DNA of 64,000 nucleotides from Rikenellaceae bacterium. Lineage in GTDB: Bacteria > Bacteroidota > Bacteroidia > Bacteroidales > Rikenellaceae. Of the stretch, positions 62,181 through 64,000 are shown piece after piece. The notes under the pieces were generated by a model, which was given only the letters and a program-made list of their open reading frames with translations, had not been told where the DNA came from and did not search any database. The stretch covers positions 31,443 through 95,442 of the forward strand of contig JAGBHC010000046.1 in the NCBI GenBank assembly GCA_017935625.1. Direction: 5' to 3'. How positions within the stretch are numbered: the first letter of the stretch is position 1; each line of letters starts with the position of its first letter. The translations under genes and the position numbers were made by a program.

Positions 62181-63053
62181 CTATAAGGACGGCGAGACGA
62201 TGATTTCCGAGATTTCGCCTCGTCTGGCTCCGATGGAGTTGATGGTGCGCGGAACCCGGATGCGTTCGATGCGGAAGTCGCCGTAGAGCCGGTCGAAGAA
62301 GCCGTCCGCACAGTCGGAGTTGCTCAGCAGGAATCGGCATTTGTCGGCGACGGAGACGATGAAATCGCGGAGCTGGACTTGATCGTCGTCGTCGAAGCGC
62401 TCCGCCGTGTAGGTATTGAAATTGGCCGTCGGACTTACGGGACGGTACGGCGGGTCGAAATAGATGAATGTGCGGCCCTCTATCCTGTTCTGCACGCACC
62501 GGTAATCTCCCTCAAGAATTTCCACTTGCTGCAAAATCTGGCTGTCGGCCAGAATGGTTTCGCGGTCGCATATTCTGGGGGCTTTGTATTTGCCGATGGG
62601 GACGTTGAACCTACCCTGGTTGTTCACCCGATATAGTCCGTTGAAACAGGTGCGGTTCAGGAAGATGAACAGGGCGGCCGCTTCGACGGGGCCGACTTCT
62701 CTGCGGTTGTATGTGTCGCGTTGGAGGGCGTAGAATTCTTTCCGGGCCTCTGCCGTTCGCGGCAGGTATTCGGTTTCCAGTCTTTTCAGCAGCCCTATGA
62801 GTTCGAGCGGCGACTCCTTCACGACCCGGTAGGTGTTGATTAGGTCGCTGTTTTTGTCGCAGATGATGGCCCGGGTTATGTTGGAATAGTTGTTCAGCAG
62901 ATGGAAAAGCAGAGCGCCGCCTCCGACGAAAGGTTCGATGTAGGTGTATTCGGTCGCCGGAAAATCTTTCGGCAGCCGGGCTTCCAGCATGGGAAGTACG
63001 CGACCCTTGCCTCCGGCCCATTTGACGAAAGGTTTTGCAGCGGTGTTTTTCAT
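62181..63053 (-). CDS. DNA adenine methyltransferase (Dam/DpnM type, expected GATC)
   Basis: A 290-residue class alpha N6-adenine methyltransferase. It opens with the Dam-type segment KPFVKWAGGKGRVLP (about 7-21). The AdoMet motif I is YIEPFVGGGALLFHLL (about 39-53). The middle recognition region contains RTCFNGLYRVNNQGRFNVPIGKY, and the catalytic motif IV is DPPY at 200-203. It protects against the downstream DpnII-like nuclease. ATG 63051-63053 lies only 5 nt behind a TATCTTTG box, so the mRNA is probably leaderless. GATC occurs once in the gene (62381) and once in its promoter (63082). Confidence 0.93.
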   Translation of the reverse strand: MKNTAAKPFVKWAGGKGRVLPMLEARLPKDFPATEYTYIEPFVGGGALLFHLLNNYSNITRAIICDKNSDLINTYRVVKESPLELIGLLKRLETEYLPRTAEARKEFYALQRDTYNRREVGPVEAAALFIFLNRTCFNGLYRVNNQGRFNVPIGKYKAPRICDRETILADSQILQQVEILEGDYRCVQNRIEGRTFIYFDPPYRPVSPTANFNTYTAERFDDDDQVQLRDFIVSVADKCRFLLSNSDCADGFFDRLYGDFRIERIRVPRTINSIGARRGEISEIIVSPSL

Positions 63054-63058
63054 GCCGG

Positions 63059-63085
63059 CAAAGATACTCCATTTCTTCGGAGATC
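63059..63085 (-). promoter_or_regulatory. Promoter of the DNA methyltransferase gene, containing a GATC site
   Basis: TATCTTTG on the minus strand (63066-63059) ends 5 nt before the ATG codon. The palindrome GATC at 63082-63085 lies in the spacer, 16 nt upstream of the -7 box, next to the -33 position, where no TTTG is present. This is one of three GATC copies found in the window. Confidence 0.65.
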
Positions 63086-63099
63086 GGAGTAAAGTGCGA

Positions 63100-63134
63100 A
63101 TAAAAAAGAGACCCACCGCAGAGGTGGGTCTCTT
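63100..63134 (-). terminator. Terminator of pckA
   Basis: AAGAGACCCACC (63106-63117) pairs with GGTGGGTCTCTT (63123-63134) around a 5-nt loop. On the minus strand the stem is followed by TTTTTTA. Confidence 0.9.
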
Positions 63135-63159
63135 TCGATATGCGAATCCGCGGTTCGGA

Positions 63160-64000
63160 TTACTTCTTGCAGCAGCAGCCGAGCTTCGGACCGGCGGCAA
63201 CCAGTGCCTTGCCGGCTTCGTTGCCGGTGAACTTGTCGAAGTTCTTGATGAAGCGGCCGGCCAGGTCTTTGGCCTTCTCCTCCCACTGCTTGGGGTCGGC
63301 ATAGGTGTCGCGCGGGTCGAGAATCGCGGGGTCTACACCGGGCAGTGCGGTCGGCACCTTGAAGTCGAAGTAGGGGATGCTCTTGGTCTCGGCCTTGTCG
63401 ATGGAACCGTCGAGAATGGCGTCGATGATGCCTCTGGTATCCTTGATGGAGATACGCTTGCCGGTACCGTTCCAGCCGGTGTTCACCAGGTATGCGGTGG
63501 CACCGCTCTTCTCCATCTTCTTCACCAGCTCTTCACCGTACTTGGTGGGGTGCAGCGAGAGGAATGCGGCGCCGAAGCAGGCCGAGAAGGTCGGGGTGGG
63601 TTCGGTGATGCCGCGCTCGGTGCCGGCCAACTTGGCGGTGAATCCGCTCAGGAAGTAGTATTTGGTCTGCTCCGGGGTGAGAATCGAAACGGGAGGCAGC
63701 ACGCCGAATGCGTCGGCCGACAGGAAGATGACCTTCTTGGCGGCGGGAGCCTTCGATACGGGCTTCACGATGTTCTCGATGTGGTAAATCGGGTAGCTTA
63801 CGCGGGTGTTCTCGGTAACCGACTTGTCGGAGAAGTCGATTTTGCCGGTAGCTTCGTCCACGGTTACGTTCTCCAGCAGGGCGTCGCGCTTGATGGCGTT
63901 CCAGATGTCGGGCTCGTTCTCCTTGGAGAGGTTGATGACCTTGGCATAGCGTCCGCCCTCGAAGTTGAATACGCCGTCGTCGTCCCAGCCGTGCTCGTCG
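63160..64000 (-). CDS. pckA: Phosphoenolpyruvate carboxykinase (ATP), C-terminal part
   Basis: The visible 279 residues are the C-terminal half of the ATP-dependent enzyme that interconverts oxaloacetate and PEP. They contain [33 protein letters not shown] (start of the visible part, shown in short), the nucleotide/metal region [54 protein letters not shown] and [15 protein letters not shown]. The N-terminus lies beyond the window. In gut Bacteroidota the enzyme usually fixes CO2 on the way to succinate. The extreme C-terminus is LGCCCKK, an unusual triple-cysteine tail. Confidence 0.96.
   Translation of the reverse strand, partial: DEHGWDDDGVFNFEGGRYAKVINLSKENEPDIWNAIKRDALLENVTVDEATGKIDFSDKSVTENTRVSYPIYHIENIVKPVSKAPAAKKVIFLSADAFGVLPPVSILTPEQTKYYFLSGFTAKLAGTERGITEPTPTFSACFGAAFLSLHPTKYGEELVKKMEKSGATAYLVNTGWNGTGKRISIKDTRGIIDAILDGSIDKAETKSIPYFDFKVPTALPGVDPAILDPRDTYADPKQWEEKAKDLAGRFIKNFDKFTGNEAGKALVAAGPKLGCCCKK

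Noticed and set aside
1..64000. CRISPR arrays, insertion sequences or prophage genes
   Set aside because: The tandem repeats seen (79, 73 and 133-136 bp) lack spacer structure. No transposase, integrase or phage protein was found.

Overview
The window is a stretch of chromosome from a GC-rich member of the Bacteroidota, most like Alistipes/Rikenellaceae. The evidence is the recurring Bacteroidota promoter (TTTG, about 19-20 nt, TAnnTTTG), the weak Shine-Dalgarno usage, and the protein families present: GLPGLI proteins, TonB-dependent receptors, WbqC, DUF3108, DUF3592, a large IspG, and ATP-dependent PckA. I saw no rRNA, insertion sequence, prophage or CRISPR array. Two tRNA genes (Ser-GGA and Gly-CCC) are present. 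The genus assignment is an inference.

Layout. 1-5.2 kb: purT (cut by the window start) behind three 79-bp tandem promoter repeats; an iron-type alcohol dehydrogenase and an ArsC/Spx-like protein; a compact receiver/histidine-kinase pair; a uracil-DNA-glycosylase-like protein. 5.2-13.1 kb: an MFS exporter, an alkyltransferase-like protein, two GNAT proteins (one fused to a zinc ribbon), an M48 protease with a DUF3592 partner, a structured RNA leader in front of a small unknown gene, a NimA-like flavoprotein, two tRNAs. 13.3-17.4 kb: a flavodoxin-ferredoxin protein, an AraC regulator, a divergent SO_0444-type metal permease with a C-terminal HMA domain, and a YczE-like membrane protein. 17.5-21 kb: a DUF3737-MATE-PatB/MalY operon. 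21.3-33.3 kb: two complete tripartite efflux systems, TolC-EmrA-EmrB-like and RND (AcrA-AcrB-OprM-like), the latter flanked by a divergent AraC gene and a TetR gene.

33.4-43.8 kb: a 133-136-bp tandem repeat, then a BlaI/M56-peptidase regulatory pair running into two GLPGLI proteins and a large outer-membrane barrel; next, a YncE-type beta-propeller lipoprotein coupled to a TonB receptor (BtuG/BtuB-like arrangement). 43.8-58.4 kb: mostly housekeeping: recG, DUF3108, a coiled-coil membrane protein, a nitroreductase with a divergent AraC gene, O6-methylguanine methyltransferase, ispG, wbqC-like, a degenerate GH2, and a cvpA-rsgA-trmH-aminotransferase operon. 58.6-64 kb: a YgbA-like protein, a second TonB receptor, a DpnII-type restriction-modification pair, and the 3' part of pckA.

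The strongest system-level signal is that GATC, the expected target of the DpnII-type pair, is almost absent from the window. A by-eye scan found only three copies in 64 kb, against roughly 200 expected from composition. One of the three lies in the methyltransferase's own promoter and one inside the methyltransferase gene. Other points of interest are the BlaI/M56-GLPGLI-barrel cassette, a GH2 enzyme lacking its usual catalytic residues, a terminator-like structured leader, and a dispersed promoter-carrying repeat.
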